Positions 1 through 9,021 of a stretch of 27,682 bases of DNA are shown here, one piece after another (position 1 is the first letter of the stretch; the number at the start of each line of letters is the position of its first letter). Below the pieces are notes generated by a model. It made no database searches. It was given only the letters and a program-made list of their open reading frames with translations, and was not told the origin of the DNA. The stretch lies in the NCBI GenBank assembly GCA_023436485.1, contig JAEZIU010000115.1, positions 1 to 27,682 on the forward strand. The letters are read 5' to 3'. Source of the DNA: Bacillota bacterium. Lineage in GTDB: Bacteria > Bacillota > Clostridia > Acetivibrionales > DSM-1351. Both the position numbers and the translations under genes were made by a program.

Positions 1-2
1 TC

Positions 3-1448
3 TGTGTAGGTACAGAGCGTATGGGAATCGCTCTTCAAAAGGAATATCAGGATACTCTTGAATTTGTTCAGAAGACAATAAATTTCAAATATATAAGAGG
101 ACATGGTCTGTTTCATGATGACACTGCCATTTATAGGGAATATGAAATCGACGGGGAAATGAAACCTTTCTATAATTTTACCTACATAGACAAGATTTTT
201 GATTCATTTCTTGAACAGGGCCTCAAACCTTTTGTTGAGCTTGGCTTTATGCCATCCCAGCTGGCATCGGGAGAGCAAAAAGTGTTTTATTGGAAAGGAA
301 ATGTAACTCCTCCCAAGGATTATGATAAATGGAAGGATTTAATCCAAGCTTTAATAAGACACTTTATAAGCAGATATGGCATAGAGGAGGTCCTACAGTG
401 GCCTTTCGAAGTTTGGAATGAGCCGAATTTAAAGGTGTTCTGGAAAGATGCCGATGAGGCAGAATACTTTAAGCTTTATAAGGTATCGGCTATGGCAATT
501 AAGGAAATTAATAAGGATTTACAAGTAGGTGGTCCTGCAATATGCGGTGGTGCTGACTACTGGATAAAGGATTTTCTGGAGTTCTGCAAAAAGGAAAATG
601 CTCCTGTAGATTTTGTGTCCCGTCATTTGTATGCCACACATTTGCCAAAAGTTCAGACACATGAACTTTGCTATCAGGATCTCAAGGAACCTGAAGAAAT
701 GCTGAAAGAATTGAAGACAGTCAGGCAAATGATTGATAATTCACCATTTCCACACCTGCCATTCCATATAACAGAATACAATACCTCATACAATCCTTTG
801 AATCCTGTACACGATACTTGTCTCAATGCTGCATATCTGGCACGGATTATAAGTGAAGCCGGAGATATTGTGGATTCGTTTTCATACTGGACCTTCAGCG
901 ATATATTTGAGGAGGCGGATGTTCCAAGAGCTCAGTTCCACGGAGGGTTCGGTCTTGTTGCACTTAACAATATTCCAAAGCCTACTTACCATATGTTCAG
1001 CTTTTTTGAACAAATGGGAAAGGACATATTGTACAGAGACGAAAATTTGCTGGCAACACGTAGGAGCGATGGAGCTGTGACAATAACCGTATGGAATCCG
1101 GTAATGGAGAAGGGTGAACATTTTGATAAAGATTTCTCACTGGAGCTGAATTTGCCAAAAGGTGAATACTTTATTAATGGAACTATTGTAAATGAGATGC
1201 ACGGTAATCCGTGGAGAACATGGATACAAATGGGGCGCCCCAGATTCCCCGGTAAGAAGCAGGTTGAAATTCTGAGAAATGCAGCACGACCTATGGTAAT
1301 ATCTGAAAGGGTAAGCTGTGCTGAGGATATGTTGCTTCTTGACTTTACTCAAAGAAAAAACGAAGTATCTTTTATTGAAATCATTCCCGTAAAAGATGAG
1401 ACTGATACCTACTATAAACTTGATGACAGTTTGATTCCCGGGTATTAA
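3..1448 (+). CDS. GH39 beta-xylosidase, 5'-truncated by window edge
   Basis: Glycoside hydrolase family 39 enzyme (retaining, TIM-barrel), probably a cytoplasmic beta-xylosidase acting on xylo-oligosaccharides. The frame is open to the window start and reads CVGTERMGIALQKEY, matching the conserved N-terminal part of family members. The ATG at 21 is therefore probably an internal Met, and the true start lies upstream. Counting from that Met, the acid/base Glu is E134 in VWNEPN and the nucleophile is E252 in HITEYNTSY, both in family-typical places. The barrel is followed by a beta-sandwich tail, and the 475 visible residues fit a 500-residue family protein. It leads an operon with two carbohydrate esterases and another glycosidase-like protein, which supports a role in acetylated xylan use. 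Substrate preference (xylose versus other pyranosides) cannot be read from sequence alone. Confidence 0.9.
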   Translation, partial: CVGTERMGIALQKEYQDTLEFVQKTINFKYIRGHGLFHDDTAIYREYEIDGEMKPFYNFTYIDKIFDSFLEQGLKPFVELGFMPSQLASGEQKVFYWKGNVTPPKDYDKWKDLIQALIRHFISRYGIEEVLQWPFEVWNEPNLKVFWKDADEAEYFKLYKVSAMAIKEINKDLQVGGPAICGGADYWIKDFLEFCKKENAPVDFVSRHLYATHLPKVQTHELCYQDLKEPEEMLKELKTVRQMIDNSPFPHLPFHITEYNTSYNPLNPVHDTCLNAAYLARIISEAGDIVDSFSYWTFSDIFEEADVPRAQFHGGFGLVALNNIPKPTYHMFSFFEQMGKDILYRDENLLATRRSDGAVTITVWNPVMEKGEHFDKDFSLELNLPKGEYFINGTIVNEMHGNPWRTWIQMGRPRFPGKKQVEILRNAARPMVISERVSCAEDMLLLDFTQRKNEVSFIEIIPVKDETDTYYKLDDSLIPGY

Positions 1449-1494
1449 AATATAATGTGTATTTAAATACATATTTTTAAAAAGGAGAATTATT

Positions 1495-2292
1495 ATGGCA
1501 ATTTTTCAAGTAAACTTCTTTGCTAACACAATGAAAAGACCGGTATGTTTCAATGCTTTAATTCCAAATGATAAATATGAGGCACCGGATCAGGAGGTTA
1601 AAGAGAAACCATCAGGACCTATGAAATCTATTTATCTTCTGCATGGCTATTCAGGTAATCATATGGATTGGTTGACATTCACAAAAATACAGGAGGTTTC
1701 TCTGAAATACAATATTGCTGTGTTTATGCCATCAGGCGAAAATTCTTTTTATTTAGACGACGAAGATGTTGGAGCTTACTATGGAGAATTAATTGGAAAT
1801 GAGCTGATCGACTATACACGTAAGACATTTCATTTATCTGATAAAAGAGAAGATACATTCATTGGTGGATTATCCATGGGCGGTTACGGTGCAATAAGGA
1901 ACGGTTTAAAATACTCTGATAGATTCGGCAGGATTATTGCGTTGTCTTCAGCACTTATTACAAATCAGATTGCCGGGATTACTCCCGATTTCAAAGGACC
2001 TGTTGCAGACTACCCTTATTACAGAAGGGTGTTTGGGGACCTTGACCAGCTTTTGGGAAGTGACAAAGATCCGGAGGCATTAATCCGTGACCTCAAACAA
2101 AGAAAAGCAGATATACCAAAGATATACATGGCTTGTGGGACAGAAGATTTTCTTATAAAAGAAAACAGGAGTTTGCATGAATTCCTTGTTTCAGAGAACG
2201 TAGAACATACCTATGTTGAAGACGTTGGTGTTCACGATTGGGCATTCTGGAACGAGTATATAGACAAAGGAATGGCTTGGGCTACTGAATAA
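1495..2292 (+). CDS. alpha/beta-hydrolase esterase (esterase D / CE1-like), putative acetyl esterase
   Basis: A 265-residue serine esterase of the putative esterase (PF00756-type) family. The nucleophile elbow GLSMG places Ser127. Asp218 (GTEDF) and His247 (GVHDW) complete a likely triad, and HGYSG at 50-54 is the oxyanion loop. There is no signal peptide, so it is cytoplasmic. AAAAAGGAG lies 7 bases before the ATG. It starts 46 bases after the GH39 stop and 54 bases before the next gene, in one transcription direction. Known relatives remove acetyl or short acyl groups from sugars. In this operon it probably deacetylates imported xylo-oligosaccharides so that the xylosidase can act. A feruloyl or general carboxylesterase role is possible. 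Confidence 0.85.
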   Translation: MAIFQVNFFANTMKRPVCFNALIPNDKYEAPDQEVKEKPSGPMKSIYLLHGYSGNHMDWLTFTKIQEVSLKYNIAVFMPSGENSFYLDDEDVGAYYGELIGNELIDYTRKTFHLSDKREDTFIGGLSMGGYGAIRNGLKYSDRFGRIIALSSALITNQIAGITPDFKGPVADYPYYRRVFGDLDQLLGSDKDPEALIRDLKQRKADIPKIYMACGTEDFLIKENRSLHEFLVSENVEHTYVEDVGVHDWAFWNEYIDKGMAWATE

Positions 2293-2346
2293 TAATGACC
2301 AAATGACGAAACCGGAATTCACGTAAATACCAAGGGAGAAATTACT

Positions 2347-4545
2347 ATGAAGCTTGTATGCGGCGACTATACACTTATATTTATAGATGGAGGTCTTGAG
2401 GTTCAAAAAAACCATAAGACCATATATTACAATACACGCCCCATGTTTGTTACTATTAAGACAGCAACGGCTATCAACGAATTTTATGACAAGGCCTATA
2501 CTGAGGTAGATGTTTTCAATAATAGTATTATTGCAAAGGGTACATTGACTGTAACCTCCGGTTCTGAGTTTTCCTTTTCAGATGTATATGAAGCGGGATG
2601 CTCCGGGTTCAAGGTAAGTAGAAATGTAGAGGTGTTGAAGGCCGGGGATGACCTTGGCTTTTCAACAAAAATATCCTTTGCAATGACTGAATCAAATGAC
2701 ACCCATGATTACAACTGTTTTGCACCGGGTGTATGGTACAGACAAAACCAATTTGCACCTGATTTTTCATTTGGAAAGGACTTGGATTGCGAATACTTCT
2801 GGCAAATGGAAACACACTATGCTTTGCCTTTATTCGCCATGCAAAATATAGAATCCGGAGAAACAGCGGCAATATCCCGCTGGGCATCGGACGTAACTAT
2901 GCGGTCTTTGGATATAATGCAATCGGAGAATAATATCGATCCAAAGTTTACAATCGGCTCAATAGGCATGAGCAGACCGCAAAATAAGACCATGAACTAT
3001 ATGTATTATGGCTTTGAGGTACGAAAGGAAATCGAAACAAAAACCGATGGTCTTTCAATAGACTATGTTTATCCCGGCTGTGACGGACAGATGCCCGGAG
3101 TAAACCATTATGGAGGACTTGACTACAACGGCAAGGTAAAAACCTTTCAACGAATTAATCACCCTGTAGAACCGGGCTTTCAGCAAAACTACGCCGTTGC
3201 GGTGAATTTTGCAAACTATGACAGCTATCAGCTTATGATGAAAGAAATCTGGAGAGTAACTTATGACAGGCTGAGAGACAAATTATTCGAGGTGGATAAT
3301 GAACTTTTTTTCCATAACTGCATGAAGATACTTGACAGGTATACAAGGCAATATGGTGATTCCTACGGGCTTCCCTTTGCCTGCCAGCTTCCTTATATGG
3401 ATATAAATTGCGTATCTTTTCAATTCGGTTTTGTAGGGCAGCAGCCCGGAATCGGCTATCAGCTGCTGAGATACGGCGATAAAGAAAACAAGCATGAGAC
3501 CTTTAATAAAGGTGTAAACTTGATTGACTTTTGGGTCAGGACTGCTATGACGGAATCAGGCTTACCCAATATGTGCTATAATCCGGGTATAAGTGCCTTT
3601 GAACCGTACCCCCATTATATAAGAATGCTTGCAGACGGTATTGAGGCAATTCTGGATGCATACCTCTATATGAAAAAGAAGGGGATTGAGAGGTCTACGT
3701 GGCGAGAATTCTGTCAAAAAACAGCTGATTGGCTTATTAGCATTCAGAATGAAGACGGCAGTTTTTACCGTGCATACAACACCGATAGCTCTGTAAGAAT
3801 GAAATCCAAGTCAAATACTCCAAGCGTAATACGTTTTCTGGTTGAGTTTTACCTGGTGACGGGTAACAAAAGGTATAAAAGTGCAGCCATAAAGGCCGGA
3901 AACTGGTCTTATGAAAACGCTTACCTTAACATGGAGTACAGGGGCGGTACATGCGATAACATTGATATACAGGACAAAGAAGCAGGCATTTATGCAATGT
4001 TTGGCTTTCTTGCTCTGTATGATTTAACAGGAGAAAAGAAGTGGCTTGATGGTGCCGTAGGTGCTGCAGATTACACTGAGACCTGGACATATGCATGGAA
4101 GTTCCCTGTACGTGCACCAATGGAGAAGCATCCCTTCAATAGGTATTCCATCAGCGGTCAGAGTATAATAACAATCGGAGGCGGAGCCGATGTATATATG
4201 GCGGCTTGTTCCTACACATACTACAGATTGTACGTAATAACCGGCGATGAGCATTATTTGGACTTTGCCGAGTTCATTCATAAAAATACCAGACAATCCA
4301 GTGATATAGACGGAAGCATTGGTTATATAATGCCAGGGTTGGGTCACGAAAGCGGAAACTTTACGGGACAGATGCTACAAAGCCAGTACCATTGGCTTCC
4401 ATGGTGTACTTTTGTAGAGGTTGATCCTTCATCAAGACTGTACGATACTTTCGGGGGCTATGAGATTGCAGATGCTCAAAAACTCAGCGCTGAGGAACGT
4501 ACACTGAGAAACCGCATATACGATTATTTTATTGATAGTTTATAA
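2347..4545 (+). CDS. large alpha-helical glycosidase-like protein of unclear family
   Basis: A 732-residue cytoplasmic protein whose exact family I do not recognise. Residues 1-300 look like beta-sandwich material (many short strands, aromatic-rich). From about 320 the sequence becomes helical, with recurring motifs of the six-hairpin, (alpha/alpha)6-barrel type: RYTRQYGDSYGLP (331-343), LADGIEAILDAYL (428-440), NEDGSFYRAYN (468-478), DKEAGIYAMFGFLALYDLTG (543-562) and a Gly-rich stretch near 609-613. The alternation of helix, Gly-rich loop and aromatic residues resembles GH families with this barrel. No catalytic acid can be named with confidence. AAGGGAG lies 7 bases before the ATG. Its place between two esterases in a xylan operon suggests removal of a side group such as an arabinosyl or uronyl residue, but that is inference. 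Confidence 0.6.
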   Translation: MKLVCGDYTLIFIDGGLEVQKNHKTIYYNTRPMFVTIKTATAINEFYDKAYTEVDVFNNSIIAKGTLTVTSGSEFSFSDVYEAGCSGFKVSRNVEVLKAGDDLGFSTKISFAMTESNDTHDYNCFAPGVWYRQNQFAPDFSFGKDLDCEYFWQMETHYALPLFAMQNIESGETAAISRWASDVTMRSLDIMQSENNIDPKFTIGSIGMSRPQNKTMNYMYYGFEVRKEIETKTDGLSIDYVYPGCDGQMPGVNHYGGLDYNGKVKTFQRINHPVEPGFQQNYAVAVNFANYDSYQLMMKEIWRVTYDRLRDKLFEVDNELFFHNCMKILDRYTRQYGDSYGLPFACQLPYMDINCVSFQFGFVGQQPGIGYQLLRYGDKENKHETFNKGVNLIDFWVRTAMTESGLPNMCYNPGISAFEPYPHYIRMLADGIEAILDAYLYMKKKGIERSTWREFCQKTADWLISIQNEDGSFYRAYNTDSSVRMKSKSNTPSVIRFLVEFYLVTGNKRYKSAAIKAGNWSYENAYLNMEYRGGTCDNIDIQDKEAGIYAMFGFLALYDLTGEKKWLDGAVGAADYTETWTYAWKFPVRAPMEKHPFNRYSISGQSIITIGGGADVYMAACSYTYYRLYVITGDEHYLDFAEFIHKNTRQSSDIDGSIGYIMPGLGHESGNFTGQMLQSQYHWLPWCTFVEVDPSSRLYDTFGGYEIADAQKLSAEERTLRNRIYDYFIDSL

Positions 4546-4547
4546 AT

Positions 4548-6449
4548 ATGAAATTTATACTTCATGGGAAGGCTGAAATTATATTGGATAATATTAATTC
4601 TAAATTAAAATTGCCCCGGATTATCGGCGACGGCATGGTATTGCAGAGAAACGCAAATGTAAAGGTTTGGGGATGGGCGTCACCGGGAGAAGCTGTTACT
4701 GTTCGCTTTATAGGCAAAGTCTACCACACTTCTGCTGATGATAGTGGAGAATGGTTTGTGAAACTTGAATCGGCAGAAGCAGGCGGACCCTATAATATGG
4801 ATATTGAGACGGTAGAGTCCCTTGAAAAGATAACTGTAAAAAATATCCTTATGGGTGATGTGTGGCTTTGCTCAGGACAATCAAATATGGAAATGAAAAT
4901 GGATACTTTAAAGGATACATATCCAAAAGAGATTGCCCACTGCTACAATGATAAAATAAGGCATTTTTGTATTCCTGTTACATACGATTTCGAAAAACCT
5001 CAAATGGATTTAGAAGCGGGAAGTTGGGAGGCAGCTAATCCTGAGAGCGTTTTGGATTTTACTGCTACAGGTTATTTCTATGCATTAAAGCTGTTTGAAA
5101 AGTACCATATTCCCATAGGCTTGATTAATGCAAGTTTGGGAGGCTCACCGGCAGAAGCATGGCTAAGTGAAAGTGCATTAAAGGAGTTCCCGAAACATTA
5201 TGAATCAGCAAAACAACTCAGTAACCGGGATTATCTGGATAAAGTGCTAAGTGAGGATCAGGCTTCTACCGAAGCTTGGTACAATGAGTTAAACCAAAAC
5301 GATAAGGGAATAGAAAACAATAACATCTCTTGGCAAAATATAAAAGTACCTTCATATTGGGAAGACGAGGGCGTGGGCAACTTCAACGGTGTCGTCTGGT
5401 TCAGGACGGAAATTGAGATTTCCTGTACTTTTGCAGATAAAACTGCAAGACTTGTACTTGGAAACATTGTTGATGAAGATACTACCTATATTAATGGTAT
5501 AGAGGTTGGAACAACGCCAAATCAATATATACCTAGAAAATATAGTATTCAGGAGGGCATACTCAAGGAAGGTAAAAATACAATCCTTATCAGAGTAGTA
5601 AATACGTCCGGTAAAGGGGGATTTTACAAAGAAAAGCCCTACCAACTGGAAATCGGGGATAATATTATTGATTTAACCGGTGAATGGCAGTATGTGATTG
5701 GTGCAAAAAGTAGTCCAATGTCAGAACCTGCCTTTGTTCAATGGCGTCCATTAGGTTTGTATAACGGAATGCTTGCTCCTGTTACAAATTATGCGGTAAA
5801 AGGCTTCGTGTGGTATCAGGGGGAATCCAATACCAAGAATCCGGGAGAGTATGAAAATCTTCTAAAGGTGTTGATTGCAGACTGGAGACAAAAATGGAAT
5901 ATAGGAAATCTGCCGTTTTTGTATGTTCAGCTGCCCAACTTCATGGAGCCCTCAGAGATACCTACGGAAAGCAATTGGGCTCAGTTGAGGGAAGCTCAGA
6001 GAAGGACACTTTCCGTACCGAATACGGGAATGGCTGTTGCAATAGATTTGGGGGAATGGAATGATATTCATCCTGTAAATAAAAAGGATGTGGGAACCCG
6101 CTTGGCACTTGCAGCCATGAAAACTGTATATGGGGACGAAGCAATTGTTGCATACGGGCCAATGTATCAGTCCGGCAGAATTGACGGAAGCAGAATAATA
6201 TTATCATTCACGGATACAGGAAGCGGATTAATTTTTAAAAACGGAGACCGATTGGGAGCTTTTGCTATAGCGGGAGCAGACAGAATATTTGTTTGTGCTA
6301 ATGCGGAAATTACAGACAATGATGTGGCAGTCTGTAGTGAAAAGATACCCCACCCGGCTTATGTAAGGTATGCATGGGCTGATAACCCCGTGGATGCCAA
6401 CCTATATAACCGTGAGGGTTTGCCTGCTTCGCCTTTTACAACGGAATAG
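4548..6449 (+). CDS. SGNH acetylesterase with inserted jelly-roll domain (sialate O-acetylesterase / CE20-like)
   Basis: A 633-residue carbohydrate O-acetylesterase of the sialate-9-O-acetylesterase type. The N-terminal beta domain carries the family hallmark GDGMVLQR (27-34). SGNH block I is CSGQSNMEM with nucleophile Ser112, block II is NASLGGSPAEAW (194-205), block III is WYQGESN (422-428), and the catalytic Asp/His are in DIHP (507-510). Between blocks II and III, residues about 265-385 form a beta-galactosidase-type sandwich (SWQNIKVPSYW onward), an architecture described for xyloglucan/xylan acetylesterases of CAZy family CE20. There is no signal peptide. The ATG follows the previous stop by two bases with no strong ribosome site, which suggests translational coupling. 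Together with the esterase at 1495, this operon has two deacetylases, presumably for different acetyl positions. Confidence 0.82.
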   Translation: MKFILHGKAEIILDNINSKLKLPRIIGDGMVLQRNANVKVWGWASPGEAVTVRFIGKVYHTSADDSGEWFVKLESAEAGGPYNMDIETVESLEKITVKNILMGDVWLCSGQSNMEMKMDTLKDTYPKEIAHCYNDKIRHFCIPVTYDFEKPQMDLEAGSWEAANPESVLDFTATGYFYALKLFEKYHIPIGLINASLGGSPAEAWLSESALKEFPKHYESAKQLSNRDYLDKVLSEDQASTEAWYNELNQNDKGIENNNISWQNIKVPSYWEDEGVGNFNGVVWFRTEIEISCTFADKTARLVLGNIVDEDTTYINGIEVGTTPNQYIPRKYSIQEGILKEGKNTILIRVVNTSGKGGFYKEKPYQLEIGDNIIDLTGEWQYVIGAKSSPMSEPAFVQWRPLGLYNGMLAPVTNYAVKGFVWYQGESNTKNPGEYENLLKVLIADWRQKWNIGNLPFLYVQLPNFMEPSEIPTESNWAQLREAQRRTLSVPNTGMAVAIDLGEWNDIHPVNKKDVGTRLALAAMKTVYGDEAIVAYGPMYQSGRIDGSRIILSFTDTGSGLIFKNGDRLGAFAIAGADRIFVCANAEITDNDVAVCSEKIPHPAYVRYAWADNPVDANLYNREGLPASPFTTE

Positions 6450-6486
6450 CTTGTTGCTACTATTAGTATATGTAGTATGAGGTTAA

Positions 6487-6515
6487 TTGACGTTATAATT
6501 TTAACGGTATATAAT
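6487..6515 (+). promoter_or_regulatory. sigma-A-type promoter of the cobalamin operon
   Basis: TTGACG at 6487-6492 and a perfect TATAAT at 6510-6515, separated by 17 bases, place the transcript start near 6522, just before the cobalamin aptamer. Confidence 0.7.
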
Positions 6516-6536
6516 GAAAATAATTTAATAATTAAC

Positions 6537-6722
6537 AATATTGGTTTGCTCAAATTATGAGTACTAAGAGGGAATCAGGTGAAAATCCTGAACAGTCCTG
6601 CTGCCGTAAGATGGAGCGGTTCTCTAAAGCAAGAAAATTTTTGCTTTGTATACCACTGGGTATGAGTCCCGGGAAGGTGAGAACTTTGCTATGATGTCTG
6701 AGTCGGAAGACCTGCCAGTATT
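6537..6722 (+). ncRNA. cobalamin (B12) riboswitch aptamer
   Basis: The closing helix P1 pairs AATATTGG (6537-6544) with CCAGTATT (6715-6722), with one G-U. The core signature GGGAATCAGGTGAAAATCC starts at 6570, followed by CAGTCCTGCTGCCGTAAG. Downstream come CACTGGG, GGGAAGG and the B12-box-like GTCGGAAGACCTGCC (about 6702-6716). The element precedes cbiB and cobD, both in adenosylcobalamin synthesis, and would be expected to switch their transcription off when B12 is plentiful. Confidence 0.93.
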
Positions 6723-6824
6723 TCTGCAGATGCCAAATATGCAGAGTACTATGACTTCACAGTGTATGAAGTGTGTAGTTTGTCAAAAGAGAAAAACGGT
6801 ATAAAACTATATATTCCTTTTTAC

Positions 6825-6869
6825 AAATAAAACCTTTATTGCTAAAAAATATGAAGGTTTTATTTTTTT
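6825..6869 (+). terminator. intrinsic terminator between B12 riboswitch and cbiB
   Basis: A perfect 12-bp stem, AAATAAAACCTT (6825-6836) with AAGGTTTTATTT (6854-6865), is followed by a T run to 6869. It ends 43 bases before the cbiB start and is the likely expression platform of the riboswitch, although about 100 bases containing two small hairpins separate it from the aptamer. Confidence 0.75.
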
Positions 6870-6912
6870 GGCAAAATTATTAAGCCGGAGAAATAACCCA
6901 ATAGGAGGTTAT

Positions 6913-7881
6913 ATGAAAATATTAATTGAAGTTGCCATAGGTTTTATACTGGATTTGATTTGGGGTGACCCCCCATGGTTGCCTCACCCCATAAGACTAA
7001 TAGGCTGGTTTATTTCAAAGGGTGAGAAGCTGCTAAGAAAGGTATTTCCAAAATCACAAAAAGGTGAGTTTATGGCTGGAGCTGTTCTTGCCGTAACAAT
7101 TACGGCGTTATCATTTATTATACCATTTTTGCTATTGAATTTCTTAAGCAGATTAAGTATATATGCTGAAATCGCTGTTGCATCCCTGTTCTGTTATCAG
7201 ATACTTGCAACTAAAAGCTTAAAGACCGAGAGCATGAGGGTCTATTATCATCTCAAAAACCATGACCTGACAAATGCAAGAAAGTATTTGTCATGGATAG
7301 TCGGACGTGATACTCAAAACCTGACTGAAGAGGGGATAACCAAAGCCGCAGTAGAAACGGTTGCCGAAAATACATCCGATGGGGTAATTGCACCTTTAAT
7401 ATTTCTGGTTATTGCCGGAGCTCCTCTCGGCTTTTTATACAAGGCTGTTAATACAATGGATTCAATGATAGGCTACAAGAATGACAGTTACCTTTACTTT
7501 GGTAGATTTGCAGCAAGATTTGACGATGTTTTGAATTTTATCCCTGCCATTCTATCCGGGTATATGATGATCGGAGCTAGTTTTTTCTGTGGATTAGATT
7601 ATAAAAATGCACTCAAAATATACAAGAGGGATAAAAGGAATCATTCCAGTCCCAACAGTGCAAAGACAGAAGCGGTATGTGCAGGAGCACTGAATGTACA
7701 GTTAGCCGGAGATGCATATTATTTTGGAAAGCTTGTTAAGAAAAAAACTATCGGTGATAGTAACAGAACAATAAAAATAGATGATATAAAAACTGCTAAT
7801 AAGCTGATGTACACAACTGCAGTTTTAGCATTTGTTATAGCGTGCGGATTCAGATTGGTTGTTTCAGGAGGAATTAAATGA
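6913..7881 (+). CDS. cbiB: adenosylcobinamide-phosphate synthase CbiB
   Basis: A 322-residue integral membrane enzyme joining aminopropanol (phosphate) to adenosylcobyric acid. Family signatures: DLIWGDPPWLPHPIRLIGW near the N-terminus (residues 14-32), AAVETVAENTSDGVIAPL (145-162) and NTMDSMIGYKND (180-191). Several hydrophobic spans (about 3-17, 54-80, 83-98, 160-178, 302-318) fit the usual polytopic topology. I chose the ATG at 6913 because AGGAGG lies 5 bases before it. An upstream TTG at 6868 is in frame but sits in the tail of the terminator. The last four bases overlap the cobD start (ATGA), so the two are coupled. Regulated by the upstream cobalamin riboswitch. Confidence 0.95.
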   Translation: MKILIEVAIGFILDLIWGDPPWLPHPIRLIGWFISKGEKLLRKVFPKSQKGEFMAGAVLAVTITALSFIIPFLLLNFLSRLSIYAEIAVASLFCYQILATKSLKTESMRVYYHLKNHDLTNARKYLSWIVGRDTQNLTEEGITKAAVETVAENTSDGVIAPLIFLVIAGAPLGFLYKAVNTMDSMIGYKNDSYLYFGRFAARFDDVLNFIPAILSGYMMIGASFFCGLDYKNALKIYKRDKRNHSSPNSAKTEAVCAGALNVQLAGDAYYFGKLVKKKTIGDSNRTIKIDDIKTANKLMYTTAVLAFVIACGFRLVVSGGIK

Positions 7882-8948
7882 AAAAGCTTGTTCATGGGGG
7901 AGACATTTATAGTAAAAGGAATTTACCTGATAATAAAAAACTAATTGACTTTTCCGCAAATATTAATCCTTTAGGGTTGCCGGAAGGTGTGAAAAAAGCC
8001 ATCGCCGATGGTATTGACGATTTTTGTAACTATCCTGACCCCTTATGCAGAGAATTGAAAAAGGAAATCGCCTCTTATGAAAATGTACCCCAAGGATATT
8101 TATTCTGCGGTAACGGGGCCGCTGATGTAGTATACAGAATTGCTTCAGCTATAAGGCCGGAAAAAGTACTTCTTACTGCACCTACCTTTTCCGAGTATGA
8201 GGAGGCAGTAAGATTATTTGGCAGCGGTGTTGAGTATTACTATCTGAAAAAGGAAAAGGATTTTATGCTTGATACTGATATACTTGATAAAATAACTTCT
8301 GATATCAGGCTTATATTTTTATGCAACCCCAATAATCCAACAGGTGTTTTGACGAAAAAGGAAACTGTTCTGAAAATAGCTGACAAGTGTAAAGCAACAA
8401 AGACCATTCTCGTAGTGGATGAGTGTTTTATGGATTTTTTGGATAATTCACAGGAGTATAGTGTTATGGAAAGTCTTGGCACTTATGAAAATATAATTGT
8501 GCTGAAAGCATTTACAAAAATGTATGCAATGGCAGGACTGCGTTTGGGTTATGGAATTTGTTCCGATGCAAATATTATTGAAGACCTCCACAGTGCGGGT
8601 CAGCCTTGGAATGTGTCTGTAGCTGCTCAGAAGTGTGGGATTGCCGCACTCAAAGAAACTAATTATGTTAACCGAACAAGAGAATTAATTAAAGCTAATA
8701 GACTGCTTTTGGCAAACAGCTTTAGAAAGTTTGGATTTGAGGTTATAAATTCACAAGCAAATTATATTTTTTTCAGGACAGCAATGAAATCACTTCCCAA
8801 GGAACTGGAAAAGTTCGGTATACTGATACGCTCCTGCGGCAATTATAGAGGACTGGATGATACATATTTCAGGGTTGCCGTAAAATCAAAAGAAGATAAT
8901 GATTATCTTGTAAATTGTATAAAGAAAATCCTGTCGACTTTACACTAA
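7878..8948 (+). CDS. cobD: L-threonine-O-3-phosphate decarboxylase CobD (PLP enzyme)
   Basis: A 356-residue fold-type I PLP enzyme of the histidinol-phosphate aminotransferase-like branch. HGGDIY (6-11) and DFSANINPLGLP (24-35) are typical of CobD rather than HisC. NPNNPTG (150-156), Asp181 and PLP-binding Lys214 (AFTKMYAMAGLRLGYG) are all present. It would make (R)-1-amino-2-propanol phosphate, the partner substrate of CbiB, with which it overlaps by four bases. This pairing strengthens the assignment over a generic aminotransferase. Confidence 0.92.
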   Translation: MKKLVHGGDIYSKRNLPDNKKLIDFSANINPLGLPEGVKKAIADGIDDFCNYPDPLCRELKKEIASYENVPQGYLFCGNGAADVVYRIASAIRPEKVLLTAPTFSEYEEAVRLFGSGVEYYYLKKEKDFMLDTDILDKITSDIRLIFLCNPNNPTGVLTKKETVLKIADKCKATKTILVVDECFMDFLDNSQEYSVMESLGTYENIIVLKAFTKMYAMAGLRLGYGICSDANIIEDLHSAGQPWNVSVAAQKCGIAALKETNYVNRTRELIKANRLLLANSFRKFGFEVINSQANYIFFRTAMKSLPKELEKFGILIRSCGNYRGLDDTYFRVAVKSKEDNDYLVNCIKKILSTLH

Positions 8949-8968
8949 TTATTGAAATGTGGTAAAAT
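8939..8968 (+). promoter_or_regulatory. possible promoter of the mtnK-mtnA-aldolase genes
   Basis: TTTACA at 8939-8944 and TAAAAT at 8963-8968 with an 18-base spacer, straddling the cobD stop. It would allow the salvage genes to be transcribed apart from the riboswitch-controlled cbiB-cobD transcript. This is a consensus match only. Confidence 0.4.
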
Positions 8969-9021
8969 TTAGTAGAAGGCATTACTTTTATCTTACTTTT
9001 TTCAAAAGGAGAAAATTACAT

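Noticed and set aside
519..728. Minus-strand frames inside the GH39 and other large genes
   Set aside because: They overlap well-supported genes, have no ribosome sites and encode no recognisable proteins.
1455..1475. GTATTTAAATAC palindrome between the first two genes as a terminator
   Set aside because: All A+T with too little room for a loop, and the genes around it appear co-transcribed.
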